Part shown: positions 25,922 through 33,902 of the stretch, piece after piece
How the letters are laid out: every line of letters starts with the position of its first letter
How positions within the stretch are numbered: the stretch's first letter is position 1
From: Eubacteriaceae bacterium
GTDB lineage: Bacteria > Bacillota > Clostridia > Lachnospirales > Lachnospiraceae
DNA: 64,000 bases
Direction: 5' to 3'
Assembly (NCBI GenBank): GCA_902362455.1
Contig: CABIWJ010000001.1
Span: 124,001-188,000, forward strand
Notes under the pieces: generated by a model
What the model saw: the letters and a program-made list of their open reading frames with translations, nothing else
What the model was told of the DNA's origin: nothing
Database searches by the model: none
Translations under genes and position numbers: made by a program

Positions 25922-27031
25922 ATGAACGCATTTAAGTTAATAATATCAAAATCAAAAGTTAAATATTTATATGATACAGACGAATTTGAACAGGGAATGG
26001 AGATTTTAAAGCAGAGTGGATATACAGCAATTCCTGTAATACGTGTAGATGGTACATATGCGGGAACGGTCTGTGATAAAGATTTTCTGTTGAAATATAC
26101 AGATGAAGATATGAAGAACTATGATGGTCTGTTAATTAAGGACATTATAAGACAAGGCTGGAATCCGGCAATAAACATTTCGAGTGATATAAATGATTTG
26201 CTGCTTTTGTCAATGGAGCAGAATTTTGTACCAGTTGTAGACGATATGAATGTATTTATCGGAATTATTACCAGAAGAGATATAATTAAATTCTTAACGG
26301 AGAATGGTAATTCATTACAGAATTTTAATGCTAAAGTCGGTGATGCAAGAAAGATGGAAGTGGCAATTCACCAGTTAGAGCAGAATGTTGCACCATATGA
26401 GATGTTTTCTAAGATGTATGAGGCTGCGATGAAAGAAATATGCATAAGAATTGAAACCATTAATGAAATGCTTAAATTCAAATATAACAGAGAACCACTT
26501 CATCAGCTTGAGAAGAGAATTAAGAGTGCCAGAAGTGTAATGGGGAAATTAGCAAAGAAACAGCTAGAGGCAACAGTTGATAATATGCAGGATAATCTGT
26601 TTGATATTGCTGGTGTCAGAGTTGTGTGTGCTTATATAAGTGATGCGTATGAATTTGCACAATATCTTGAGAATCAGCCTGATTTGCATCTTATTAAGAG
26701 AAAGGATTATATTGCTAATCCAAAGCCTAACGGATATAGAAGTCTGCATCTTATATTAGAAGTGCCTATCAATTATATCGGTGCGATGAAGATGATTCCT
26801 GTTGAGATTCAGTTCAGAACAGAGCCTATGGATTATTGGGCAAGCCTTGAACATGATTTAAAATATAAGCCAATCTATAATAATGCAGGACTTGATATTT
26901 CAGCAGAGTTATTAGAATGTAGCAATGAACTTGCCAGGACAGAGGAGAAGATGCAGGGGCTTGCTAAATTGATAACCGGAATGGAAGGTAATGAAAGATA
27001 TTTTGGTGGAGGCAATGTTAATATTAAATAG
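25922..27031 (+). CDS. CBS-domain (p)ppGpp synthetase (RelA/SpoT nucleotidyltransferase domain)
   Basis: A 369-residue fusion. Residues about 10-140 form a CBS pair (YTAIPVIRVDGTYAGTVCDKD and QNFVPVVDDMNVFIGIITRRDIIKFL). Residues about 165-345 are a small-alarmone-synthetase domain: RIKSARSVMGKL, FDIAGVRVVCAYISD, KPNGYRSLHLILEVP and VEIQFRTEPMDYWASLEHDLKYK, the last holding the catalytic Glu-containing strand of RelQ/RelP enzymes. There is no HD hydrolase domain, so it should only make (p)ppGpp. CBS pairs usually bind adenine nucleotides, so activity may answer to energy state. A hairpin at 27082-27106 closes the gene. Confidence 0.88.
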   Translation: MNAFKLIISKSKVKYLYDTDEFEQGMEILKQSGYTAIPVIRVDGTYAGTVCDKDFLLKYTDEDMKNYDGLLIKDIIRQGWNPAINISSDINDLLLLSMEQNFVPVVDDMNVFIGIITRRDIIKFLTENGNSLQNFNAKVGDARKMEVAIHQLEQNVAPYEMFSKMYEAAMKEICIRIETINEMLKFKYNREPLHQLEKRIKSARSVMGKLAKKQLEATVDNMQDNLFDIAGVRVVCAYISDAYEFAQYLENQPDLHLIKRKDYIANPKPNGYRSLHLILEVPINYIGAMKMIPVEIQFRTEPMDYWASLEHDLKYKPIYNNAGLDISAELLECSNELARTEEKMQGLAKLITGMEGNERYFGGGNVNIK

Positions 27032-27081
27032 AATGTTGAAGTGGAAATAAATGAAAGACTAAAATCTACTTTGCCTACTTC

Positions 27082-27106
27082 GAAGTGAAAATAAACTTTT
27101 CACTTC
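27082..27106 (+). terminator. Hairpin after the CBS-alarmone synthetase gene
   Basis: GAAGTGAAAA (27082-27091), loop TAAAC and TTTTCACTTC (27097-27106): a perfect 10-bp stem. No long T-tract follows, so efficiency is uncertain. Confidence 0.6.
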
Positions 27107-27145
27107 AGTAAAATAAAAATGAATAGAAAATAAATAAAATTTTGC

Positions 27146-27174
27146 TTGACAATAATTAGAAGTCATTGTAAAAT
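27146..27174 (+). promoter_or_regulatory. Promoter of the tRNA-Phe/Gly/Gly cluster
   Basis: TTGACA (27146-27151), a 17-bp spacer and TAAAAT (27169-27174) lie 39 bp before tRNA-Phe. Confidence 0.78.
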
Positions 27175-27213
27175 GTTCAATGCGTGTTAATTGTGATGTT
27201 TCTTAAAGAAACT

Positions 27214-27286
27214 GCCCAGATAGCTCAGTTGGTAGAGCAAGGGACTGAAAATCCCTGTGTCACTGGTTCGATTCCAGTTCTGGGCA
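27214..27286 (+). tRNA. tRNA-Phe (GAA)
   Basis: A 73-nt tRNA: acceptor GCCCAGA pairs with TCTGGGC, D-arm TAGCTCAGTTGGTAGAGCA, anticodon loop CTGAAAA giving GAA, T-arm CTGGTTCGATTCCAG. CCA is not encoded. Confidence 0.96.
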
Positions 27287-27329
27287 TTACGCAGGAGGCA
27301 CTTAGTGCCGAATGCTTTACATACAATAT

Positions 27330-27400
27330 GCGGGTGTAGTTCAATGGTAGAACACTAGCCTTCCAAGCTAGATACGTGGGTTCGATTCCCATCACCCGCT
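27330..27400 (+). tRNA. tRNA-Gly (TCC)
   Basis: A 71-nt tRNA: acceptor GCGGGTG pairs with CACCCGC, anticodon stem CTAGC/GCTAG with loop CTTCCAA giving TCC, T-arm GTGGGTTCGATTCCCAT. Discriminator T. Confidence 0.95.
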
Positions 27401-27444
27401 TTGATACAGAGTATCATATGGATATACTTATATATATCTGCATT

Positions 27445-27517
27445 GCGCGAGTGGCTCAGTTGGTGGAGCACGACCTTGCCAAGGTCGGGGTCGCGGGTTC
27501 GAGTCCCGTCTCGCGCT
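27445..27517 (+). tRNA. tRNA-Gly (GCC)
   Basis: A 73-nt tRNA: acceptor GCGCGAG pairs with CTCGCGC, anticodon stem CGACC/GGTCG with loop TTGCCAA giving GCC, T-arm CGGGTTCGAGTCCCG. With the preceding tRNA the cluster reads all glycine codons. Confidence 0.95.
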
Positions 27518-27547
27518 TTTCTTATTTACTCAAACCATTTAATATAT

Positions 27548-27579
27548 AAAGAAACCTGAAGAAATTCAGGTTTCTTTTT
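27548..27579 (+). terminator. Terminator of the tRNA cluster
   Basis: AAAGAAACCTGAA (27548-27560), loop GAAA and TTCAGGTTTCTTT (27565-27577) followed by more T. Confidence 0.9.
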
Positions 27580-27655
27580 GCGTGTAAAATAATTAAGAGA
27601 ATTATTATTGAAAAAAATAGTCAGAATTATGATAAGAAGAAGCGGTTAAAATAGG

Positions 27656-27684
27656 TAGCATAGGAATATTTGCTATGCTATAAT
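27656..27684 (+). promoter_or_regulatory. Extended -10 promoter with operator-like palindrome (CobW-like gene)
   Basis: TGCTATAAT (TATAAT at 27679-27684) is an extended -10 box, 38 bp before the start codon, with no good -35. A perfect inverted repeat TAGCATAG-N9-CTATGCTA (27656-27663 and 27673-27680) covers the -10 region, as expected of a repressor site. The regulator is unknown. Confidence 0.55.
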
Positions 27685-27721
27685 TAGGTTGTGCAACAAG
27701 ACGCGCAAGAATGGAGATAAT

Positions 27722-28651
27722 ATGATAAAGATAGATTTAATTACAGGTTTTCTTGGTTCAGGAAAGACAACATTTTTATTAAAATATGCAAGATATCTTA
27801 TGCAAAAGGGACTGAAAATCGGAATTCTCGAATATGACTATGGCGCTGTTAATATAGATATGATGTTATTATCAGAACTTCGTGGTACGCAGTGTGAGGT
27901 TGAAATGTTAGCGGCAGCGTGTGATTCGGATTGCCTGCAAAGAAGATTTAAGACGAAACTTATAGCAATGGCAATGAGTGGTTACGACAGGATAATCGTA
28001 GAGCCATCAGGAATATTTGATATGGATATGTTTTTCGATTCGCTTCGTGAAGAACCTCTGGAGAATTGGTATGAGATAGGAAGTGTCATCACTATTGTAA
28101 ATGCTAACCTTGTAGAGAAAATGACTAAGGAAGCTGATTATATATTAGCTTCACAGGCTTCGTGTGCAGGGTGTGTGGTTCTTAGCAGAACTCAGTTATC
28201 TACTCCTGAAAATATCGAGAATACCAAGAAGCATATTGCAAATGCAGCAGAGAAAATTCATTGTAAAAAGCTTCTGACAACATATATGGAGAAATCGTGG
28301 GAAGATTTTACGGATAAAGACTACGAATATCTGATGAATTCAGGATATCACATCGGTGATTATATGAAAGTTATTACAGAGGGCAAGGGCGAATTCTCGT
28401 CAGTAAATTTCCTTGATATCAAAGATGAAGTACCTGTATTAAAAGAGAAAATAAAGACACTTTTTGAGTCGGAGGAATATGGCAAGGTATTACGTGTAAA
28501 AGGTTTTGCAAGTGAAAATGGCAAAAATTACGAGATAAGTGCAACTGAAAATGAATTAGTTGTGAAACCAATGAATGTTGGCAGAGGCGTGGTCATTGTA
28601 ATTGGTTCAGGACTAGACAGTAAGAAGATAAAAGAGTTGCTAGATAGATAA
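27722..28651 (+). CDS. CobW/COG0523-like P-loop GTPase
   Basis: A 309-residue protein beginning directly with IDLITGFLGSGKTTFLLKYA (shortened), the Walker A of the CobW/COG0523 family of metal-handling GTPases. The VEPSGIFDMD segment corresponds to the family's Walker B region. The usual metal-binding CxCC motif is replaced by CDSDC near residue 69, and a CAGC cluster occurs near residue 156. The frame is open upstream to 27689, but ATG 27722 follows GGAG. The metal or client protein is unknown. It is a single-gene unit. Confidence 0.75.
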   Translation: MIKIDLITGFLGSGKTTFLLKYARYLMQKGLKIGILEYDYGAVNIDMMLLSELRGTQCEVEMLAAACDSDCLQRRFKTKLIAMAMSGYDRIIVEPSGIFDMDMFFDSLREEPLENWYEIGSVITIVNANLVEKMTKEADYILASQASCAGCVVLSRTQLSTPENIENTKKHIANAAEKIHCKKLLTTYMEKSWEDFTDKDYEYLMNSGYHIGDYMKVITEGKGEFSSVNFLDIKDEVPVLKEKIKTLFESEEYGKVLRVKGFASENGKNYEISATENELVVKPMNVGRGVVIVIGSGLDSKKIKELLDR

Positions 28652-28698
28652 AAATCGGGTTGATAAATTTAAAAAAATTTATTTAATAAAAATGTGTA

Positions 28699-28727
28699 TT
28701 GACAGTTATAAAGTATAATGTTATCAT
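28699..28727 (+). promoter_or_regulatory. Promoter of the degV gene
   Basis: TTGACA (28699-28704), 17 bp and TATCAT (28722-28727). A better-looking TATAAT at 28714 is only 9 bp from the -35 box and cannot pair with it. Confidence 0.65.
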
Positions 28728-28844
28728 TTCACATAGTAATCAATACTACATAAAACAAATAGTGAATACTATGAAATGTTAATGAAAAAACTATATAAAA
28801 CAAAATATTGCTTACTATATTATGAAATCAGGATGGAAAATGAA

Positions 28845-29699
28845 ATGAATAACAGTAAAACAGCACTATTAGTAGATTCAGGTTGCGATGTGGGAAAAGA
28901 GTTCGCAACAGAATATGACATAAGAATATTAGGACTTAAAGTTGTATATGGAATGGAAGTATTTTCCGATGGAATTGATATTGATCCGATGACGGTATAT
29001 GAAAGATTTCCAGGAGAGATTCCAACGACATCAACTCCAAATGTTATGGAAATCAGAGATTTATTAGATAAAATTAAAGAAGACGGATATGAGAATGTAA
29101 TCGCAGTATGTATATCAAGTAAATTAAGTGGAACATATAATACCGTTAAATCTGTTCTTGAAGAATATGACGGACTTAACGGCTATGCATTAGATACAAA
29201 GAATATTTCAGCAGGTGCAGGACTCTTAGCAATGTGGGCAGCAGTACAACTTAAAAACGGAATGTCATACGAAGAATTAGTAGAAAAACTACCTGCAAAA
29301 GTTCCAGATTCACACGTATTTTTCTATATGGATACACTTGATTATCTTAAAGCTGGCGGAAGAATCGGGAATGTTACAGGCTTCATAGGAAAAGCACTTG
29401 ATTTAAAACCAGTAATAACCTGTAACCCTGAGGGAATATATAATACAGTAACAATGTTAAGGGGCAGAAAGAATAGTGTTAAGAGACTTGTGAATATTGT
29501 GGAGAAACAAGTGGGCGATGATGCTGATAAGTGGATAAGTATTATGAATGGCAAGGCAGCAGATAAAGTGCCTGAAGTAGAGGCTCAGCTTTCAGAGAAA
29601 TTCTCTAAGATGGAGATTGTAGAGAAAAAACAGATAGTTGCTTCACTTGCAGTTCATACAGGTCCCGGACTTGTTGGAATAGGAGTGTTGAAACTTTAG
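28845..29699 (+). CDS. DegV family fatty-acid-binding protein
   Basis: A 284-residue DegV protein: TALLVDSGCDVGKEF at the start, then TTSTPNVMEIRDLL and CISSKLSGTYNTVKSV, and YLKAGGRIGNVTGFIGKALDLKPV in shortened parts, the conserved fatty-acid site. In Firmicutes these proteins (FakB) present bound fatty acids to the FakA kinase; no fakA is in the window. The frame is open from 28776, but AGGATGG fits the ATG at 28845, which matches the family start. Confidence 0.9.
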   Translation: MNNSKTALLVDSGCDVGKEFATEYDIRILGLKVVYGMEVFSDGIDIDPMTVYERFPGEIPTTSTPNVMEIRDLLDKIKEDGYENVIAVCISSKLSGTYNTVKSVLEEYDGLNGYALDTKNISAGAGLLAMWAAVQLKNGMSYEELVEKLPAKVPDSHVFFYMDTLDYLKAGGRIGNVTGFIGKALDLKPVITCNPEGIYNTVTMLRGRKNSVKRLVNIVEKQVGDDADKWISIMNGKAADKVPEVEAQLSEKFSKMEIVEKKQIVASLAVHTGPGLVGIGVLKL

Positions 29700-29704
29700 G
29701 GAGA

Positions 29705-29745
29705 TAGTGCGAAAAATAATGCTGATGCGATTATTTTTTGTAAAA
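29705..29745 (+). repeat. Fragment of the multi-hairpin repeat element (copy C)
   Basis: Only the first hairpin remains: TAGTGCGAAAAATAATGC, then GATGCGATTATTTTTTG. It matches the left end of copies A and E closely, then sequence identity stops. It lies just after the degV stop. Confidence 0.7.
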
Positions 29746-29828
29746 ACATTGATAAATTTACTAAATAGGATATAATAAAAGTAGGAGAAATCCTACTTTT
29801 CCTATTTAAAGAAATGGAGGTGATTTGA

Positions 29829-30101
29829 ATGGTTGCGAATACATTTATTGATAATGCAAAGGTTATGTCAAAGGGGCAGGTAACAATACCTAAAGATGTA
29901 CGTGATATTCTTGGAATTTCAAGTGGAGACAGAGTGACATTCGTTGTTGAAAATGGAAATGTGCGTATAATTAATTCAGCAGTATACGCAATGCAAATGC
30001 TTCAAAAACAGATGGAGGGTGAAGCTGAGCGAAATGGACTTACTTCTGATGATTTGGTTATGGATATGGTAAAAGAGGTTAGAGCAGAAAGTGAGGATTA
30101 A
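29829..30101 (+). CDS. AbrB/MazE-type DNA-binding protein, probable antitoxin
   Basis: A 90-residue protein with an N-terminal SpoVT/AbrB domain (AKVMSKGQVTIPKDVRDILGI and GDRVTFVVENGNVRI) and an acidic helical tail (about 50-90) typical of toxin-binding antitoxins. GGAGGTGAT precedes the ATG. The next reading frame starts in the stop codon (shared A), the layout of antitoxin-toxin pairs, but encodes only 19 residues. It may thus be an orphan antitoxin or a small autonomous regulator. Confidence 0.8.
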   Translation: MVANTFIDNAKVMSKGQVTIPKDVRDILGISSGDRVTFVVENGNVRIINSAVYAMQMLQKQMEGEAERNGLTSDDLVMDMVKEVRAESED

Positions 30102-30160
30102 TGAAACCAAGAATTATGACGGCAACTGAATTTATTAAAAAAATGCAAGGTATCACGTAA
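30101..30160 (+). pseudogene. Minimal ORF in the toxin position, possible toxin remnant
   Basis: ATG at 30101 shares its A with the TAA of the AbrB-type gene and reads 19 codons (MKPRIMTATEFIKKMQGIT) before TAA. Coupling and position are those of a toxin gene, but no toxin domain remains. It may be a degenerate stub or a chance frame. Confidence 0.3.
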
Positions 30161-30205
30161 ATAATAGTGATAATATATTTAATTAATACGAAAAGATAAA
30201 ATTAA

Positions 30206-30252
30206 AGGCTGAGTATCAGACACAATAATAGTGCGAGATATTCAGCCTGTTT
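30206..30252 (+). terminator. Terminator after the AbrB-type gene
   Basis: AGGCTGAGTATC (30206-30217) pairs with GATATTCAGCCT (30237-30248) with one mismatch, followed by GTTTTG. Confidence 0.65.
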
Positions 30253-30272
30253 TGTTGCAATGGTAGTGAAGC

Positions 30273-30291
30273 CATAGCACAAAGCTATGGG
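30273..30291. other. Small hairpin between convergent genes
   Basis: CCATAGC, loop ACAAA, GCTATGG: a perfect 7-bp stem about 25 bp beyond the end of the minus-strand gene at 30315. It could help terminate that gene, though no T-tract follows on minus. Confidence 0.35.
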
Positions 30292-30314
30292 AATAGATAT
30301 TTCTGACATTTTAA

Positions 30315-30767
30315 TTAATTTTCGCTGTTGGTGTAATGAATACAGATACCACTACTATAAGAACGTGGGTCGAAACGAGATGAAATGGAACCCCACCAAA
30401 ATGAGTTTTCTTCGTTTCCTAAACCACAGAATTTCATAAGCCATTCATCACAATATCGTTTTTCGTTCTTCATTATTTCTGTAGGTGTCTGATTTTTCAG
30501 GTGCAAAATGGCATTTGAGTCTATATTTTGTGGGAATAATTCGATAAATTCAAGATTTCCCTGCGGATTAAAACACAAATCAACAGGAATTTTGGTGTCA
30601 TAAACTTTTTCACTGATATCATACCATATATATCCATTTTTCATATCTCTGACTCGTAGAATTTTATCTTTTGGAAAATCAGAAATAAAATCAGTAGAAT
30701 GTAATAATGGTGATAACGTTATATTCAATTCAGGAAAAGTAATTTTACCTGTATTAAGCTCAATCAA
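30315..30767 (-). CDS. Hypothetical protein, 150 residues
   Basis: I do not recognise this family. The protein is soluble, with no signal or membrane helix. It contains several aromatic-rich segments (GYIWYDISEKVYDTKIPVD and ENSFWWGSISSRFDPRSYSS) and ends in an IHYTNSEN tail. The start is TTG at 30767, supported by a strong AAAGGAGGAAG at 8 nt. Size and composition would suit an immunity or accessory protein, but that is speculation. It is alone on its strand, opposite the AbrB-type gene and aroA. Confidence 0.7.
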   Translation of the reverse strand: MIELNTGKITFPELNITLSPLLHSTDFISDFPKDKILRVRDMKNGYIWYDISEKVYDTKIPVDLCFNPQGNLEFIELFPQNIDSNAILHLKNQTPTEIMKNEKRYCDEWLMKFCGLGNEENSFWWGSISSRFDPRSYSSGICIHYTNSEN

Positions 30768-30847
30768 ATAAACTTCCTCCTTTAAGATTTATTCGTGTTC
30801 ATATTTGCTTTCATTATACCACAATTCTATATTTTATTACAAACTGG

Positions 30848-30898
30848 GAAAACGTTTTCTAAATAAATTTTTACAAACAAAAAAATATATGATATTAT
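30848..30898 (+). promoter_or_regulatory. aroA promoter with upstream LacI/CcpA-like palindrome
   Basis: TTTACA (30870-30875), 17 bp and TATTAT (30893-30898) form a promoter reading toward aroA. The perfect 12-bp palindrome GAAAACGTTTTC (30848-30859) lies just upstream and has the central CG and flanking A/T pattern of LacI-family operators. It could equally act on the minus-strand gene at 30767. Confidence 0.5.
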
Positions 30899-30939
30899 GT
30901 TGTAAGATTAAAATTGCGATAACGCTTAGAATAGAGGAA

Positions 30940-31070
30940 TAGTGTGAAAAATACAGATTGATATCTGATTTTTCACACGGCTATTTGTGCCACAGGCGCC
31001 ACAAATAGCATATATCGCAGAGCCAAATCTGACATTTGGCTCGCGATTCCTCCGGCACTTTGTGCCTGCG
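30940..31070 (+). repeat. Multi-hairpin repeat element, copy D
   Basis: This copy sits in the aroA leader. Hairpin 1 is GTGTGAAAAAT-A-CAGAT against ATCTGATTTTTCACAC. Hairpin 2 is GCTATTTGTG against CACAAATAGC. Hairpin 3 is GAGCCAAAT against ATTTGGCTC. Hairpin 4 is GGCAC-TTT-GTGCC. It runs directly into the GGAATGGAG ribosome binding site. Flanks GAATAGAG (30929) and GAATGGAG (31071) form an imperfect direct repeat. Confidence 0.8.
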
Positions 31071-31084
31071 GAATGGAGATTAGT

Positions 31085-32413
31085 ATGAAATATATTCGTA
31101 AAATAAAGACAGATGATGGTAAAGAACACGAAGTATACATAACTCGTAAAGTTAATAAGCCGGTTAGTGGAACTGTTGTTGTACCAGGTTCTAAGAGTAT
31201 GACAAACAGAGCATTATTATTAGCAGCACTTTCTAAGGAAAAGTCAACTTTAAGAGGTGTGTTATTTAGTGATGATTCAAGACATTTTCTTATGTGTCTG
31301 GAACAATTAGGTTTTGCACTTGAAATAGATGAAGAAAATAAGATTGTAAAAGTACAGGGCTGTGGTGGAAAGATTCCAAATAAAGAAGCTGTAATCGATG
31401 TTGGAAGTGCGGGAACAGCCGCAAGATTTATTACAGCAATGCTTGCTCTATCGGACGGAAAATATGTTATCAACTGTTCAGAACAGATGAAGAAGCGGCC
31501 TATGTCAGAGCTTTTCAGAATATTGACGGAAATGGGTGCAAGCTTCAGGTATCTTGGAGAAGAGGGATACCTTCCGGTAGAAGTGTCAGGCAATGGAGGA
31601 AAATGTCACAACATTGATATGGACATAAGCAAGAGTACGCAGTTTCTAAGTGCGATGCTTATGGTAATTCCAGTTACCAGTACGGGAATCGATATACATA
31701 TAGTAAGTGAGAAAAAAGATGGTTCATATATAAGGATAACCAGAAATATGCTAAAAGAATTTGGCGTAAAGACTGAATTTGATGGAGAAACATATCATAT
31801 AGACGGAAATCAGAATATACATATTGGTGATTATTATATTGAGCCTGATGTTTCGGCTGCGTGTTATTTTTATGCAATTGCAATGATTACAGGCGGAAGT
31901 GTGACAGTAGAAAATGTACACAGTAACTCGACACAGGGAGATATGAAGTTCATAAAACTTCTTGAGAAAATGGATGGAAAGGTAACAGATACCAGTAAGG
32001 GAATCAATGTTACCGGAAATGCCGATGGTACATTTAGTGGAATAGATGTTAATATGAATGATTTCTCGGACCAGGCGCTTACATTGGCGGCGATGGCACC
32101 ATTTGCAAATAGCGAGACAATAATCAGAAATGTCGGACACATAAGAGGTCAGGAATGTAATCGTATGAGTGCAATTGTTAATGAACTTACGAAATGTGGA
32201 ATCAGATGTGAAGAAAATGGCGATGATATTCATATTTATCCGGGAAATGTTAAACCTGCGTTAATTGAAACATATGATGACCACAGGGTTGCTATGGCAT
32301 TTACAATGATGGGATTACGTGCGGACGGAATAATTATTGATAATCCTATGTGCTGCCGTAAAACATTTGAGAACTACTATGATGTATTAGAGAAATTTAT
32401 GAATGAAGTATAG
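31085..32413 (+). CDS. aroA: 3-phosphoshikimate 1-carboxyvinyltransferase (EPSP synthase)
   Basis: A 442-residue enzyme of aromatic amino acid synthesis, joining shikimate 3-phosphate and PEP. VVPGSKSMTNRALLLAAL with the catalytic Lys (about residues 32-49), DVGSAGTAARF, KRPMSELFRIL, DISKSTQFLSAMLM, EPDVSAACYF with the catalytic Asp, and DDHRVAMAFTMMGL near the end are all present. ATG 31085 is used rather than the ATG at 31073, which is part of the ATGGAG ribosome binding site. The next gene starts 14 bp later. Confidence 0.95.
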   Translation: MKYIRKIKTDDGKEHEVYITRKVNKPVSGTVVVPGSKSMTNRALLLAALSKEKSTLRGVLFSDDSRHFLMCLEQLGFALEIDEENKIVKVQGCGGKIPNKEAVIDVGSAGTAARFITAMLALSDGKYVINCSEQMKKRPMSELFRILTEMGASFRYLGEEGYLPVEVSGNGGKCHNIDMDISKSTQFLSAMLMVIPVTSTGIDIHIVSEKKDGSYIRITRNMLKEFGVKTEFDGETYHIDGNQNIHIGDYYIEPDVSAACYFYAIAMITGGSVTVENVHSNSTQGDMKFIKLLEKMDGKVTDTSKGINVTGNADGTFSGIDVNMNDFSDQALTLAAMAPFANSETIIRNVGHIRGQECNRMSAIVNELTKCGIRCEENGDDIHIYPGNVKPALIETYDDHRVAMAFTMMGLRADGIIIDNPMCCRKTFENYYDVLEKFMNEV

Positions 32414-32427
32414 AAGAAGGGTAGAAA

Positions 32428-33813
32428 ATGAAGATTAAAGTTGAGAAAAAAGCTAATAAAGGTTCCAAAGAGAAAATTAATATTAAAATCGGAAAATATG
32501 ATAGTATCAGCGATATATTTAAAAGCATACCGGATAACTTCTGGAATATTGGTGGCTTCATATTTATGATGCTTATGCTTTTAATATTATGTGCTGAAGA
32601 AGTGTACAGATTATTTTCAATGACACAGAAATATGGAATATTCAATATATCATTCTTTTTCATAGGGTCTATTGCGGAAATATTTGCGACATTGTATATT
32701 TTCTCACAGTTTTATAAAGAAGAGAAATTCAGTTTAAAGAAGATTCTTAAAAACAATGTATGGGATATTCTTCTGTTTGCAATGCTTATCTGGAGTGCAG
32801 TTTCAACATATACAGCAGATAACCTCTACGTGGCTACCAAAGGTACCTGGTATAGAAAAGATGGCTTCTATACATATCTTATATATGCGGCAATGTATGT
32901 CTGTGGTAAGGCAGTGACCTCTGACCGATTCAGAAGATATATTTTAAGAACATTTAGTACGGTCTGTACATTATTATCATTATGGGTGCTGTTTCAATAT
33001 AATGGACATATATATAATATGTTTGGCAGATATGCGCATAATATGGATATATGGACGAAATATGCAAGTATATTCTATAATACAAATCACTATGCTTATT
33101 TTATGACATTAGCCATAATGGCAATGGTAGGACTTATAATTATAGAAGAAAAGCTGATTTATAAAGTTATATTCTTAGCAATGTTTGTATTTAATCTATG
33201 GGCATTAATTATAAATGATACATTTGGCGGTTATATAGCAGTTATGGCAGGAATAATATTTGTCTCCATAATATTTATAATCAAAGACAGAAAGAAACTT
33301 GTTCCGATAATTTTAATATGCCTGACATTTATAATAACGAGCGTATGTGTAGATGCGAAAACACATATACTTTCAAATGATTTTGGCGTAACTTATGGTG
33401 ATGCTAAGGCTGGAATATCGAATGATGCAGGTGGTACAAGCAGAATTGGCCTCTGGAAGCAGGCATTCAGATTTATGAAAGACAGACCGGTATTCGGATA
33501 TGGCCCTGATGGATTATGGTCGCTATATTATGAGAAGGGCTTTAGCAGCGACAGACCACATAATGAATTTATACAGCATGCGGTATACCTGGGAATTCCG
33601 GCGGCACTTATGTATATTGGTGCAATACTCAGCCTGTTTATATATTGTATAAAGAGGATTAAGAAATTAAATGTGCTTATGCTGACAATTGGTGGAATGG
33701 TATGTGCATATCTTGTGTCGTCATTCTTTGGAAATACAATGTATTACACAGCACCGTATTATTTTATGACACTTGGAATGTTATCGGCGTGCCACAGAAA
33801 AGATGCCCTATAA
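32428..33813 (+). CDS. O-antigen ligase-like membrane protein
   Basis: A 461-residue protein with about eleven membrane helices and a large extracytoplasmic loop before the last ones. The GLWKQAFRFMKDRPVFGYGPDG stretch and SSDRPHNEFIQHAVYLGIPAA match the Wzy_C (O-antigen ligase/polymerase) family, in which the Arg and His of the loop are catalytic. In Gram-positives such proteins ligate or polymerise surface glycans. It follows aroA closely and is probably cotranscribed, though unrelated in pathway. The N-terminal 35 residues are basic and cytoplasmic. Confidence 0.82.
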   Translation: MKIKVEKKANKGSKEKINIKIGKYDSISDIFKSIPDNFWNIGGFIFMMLMLLILCAEEVYRLFSMTQKYGIFNISFFFIGSIAEIFATLYIFSQFYKEEKFSLKKILKNNVWDILLFAMLIWSAVSTYTADNLYVATKGTWYRKDGFYTYLIYAAMYVCGKAVTSDRFRRYILRTFSTVCTLLSLWVLFQYNGHIYNMFGRYAHNMDIWTKYASIFYNTNHYAYFMTLAIMAMVGLIIIEEKLIYKVIFLAMFVFNLWALIINDTFGGYIAVMAGIIFVSIIFIIKDRKKLVPIILICLTFIITSVCVDAKTHILSNDFGVTYGDAKAGISNDAGGTSRIGLWKQAFRFMKDRPVFGYGPDGLWSLYYEKGFSSDRPHNEFIQHAVYLGIPAALMYIGAILSLFIYCIKRIKKLNVLMLTIGGMVCAYLVSSFFGNTMYYTAPYYFMTLGMLSACHRKDAL

Positions 33814-33823
33814 GGCTTTTTTC

Positions 33824-33851
33824 TTGACAAACAAAGACTATGTGATAAAAT
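33824..33851 (+). promoter_or_regulatory. Promoter of leuS
   Basis: TTGACA (33824-33829), a 16-bp spacer and TAAAAT (33846-33851), 51 bp before the start codon. The leader is too short for a T-box. Confidence 0.65.
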
Positions 33852-33902
33852 AAATCCATATGTAAAAATGACAGTTATTCTTATCAGAAAGGATATACAG
33901 AA

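Noticed and set aside
28699-28719. TTGACA with TATAAT 9 bp away before degV
   Set aside because: The spacing is too short for sigma-A; TATCAT at 28722 gives 17 bp.
33814-33902. T-box leader of leuS
   Set aside because: The leader is under 60 nt and lacks a T-box sequence or terminator/antiterminator pair.
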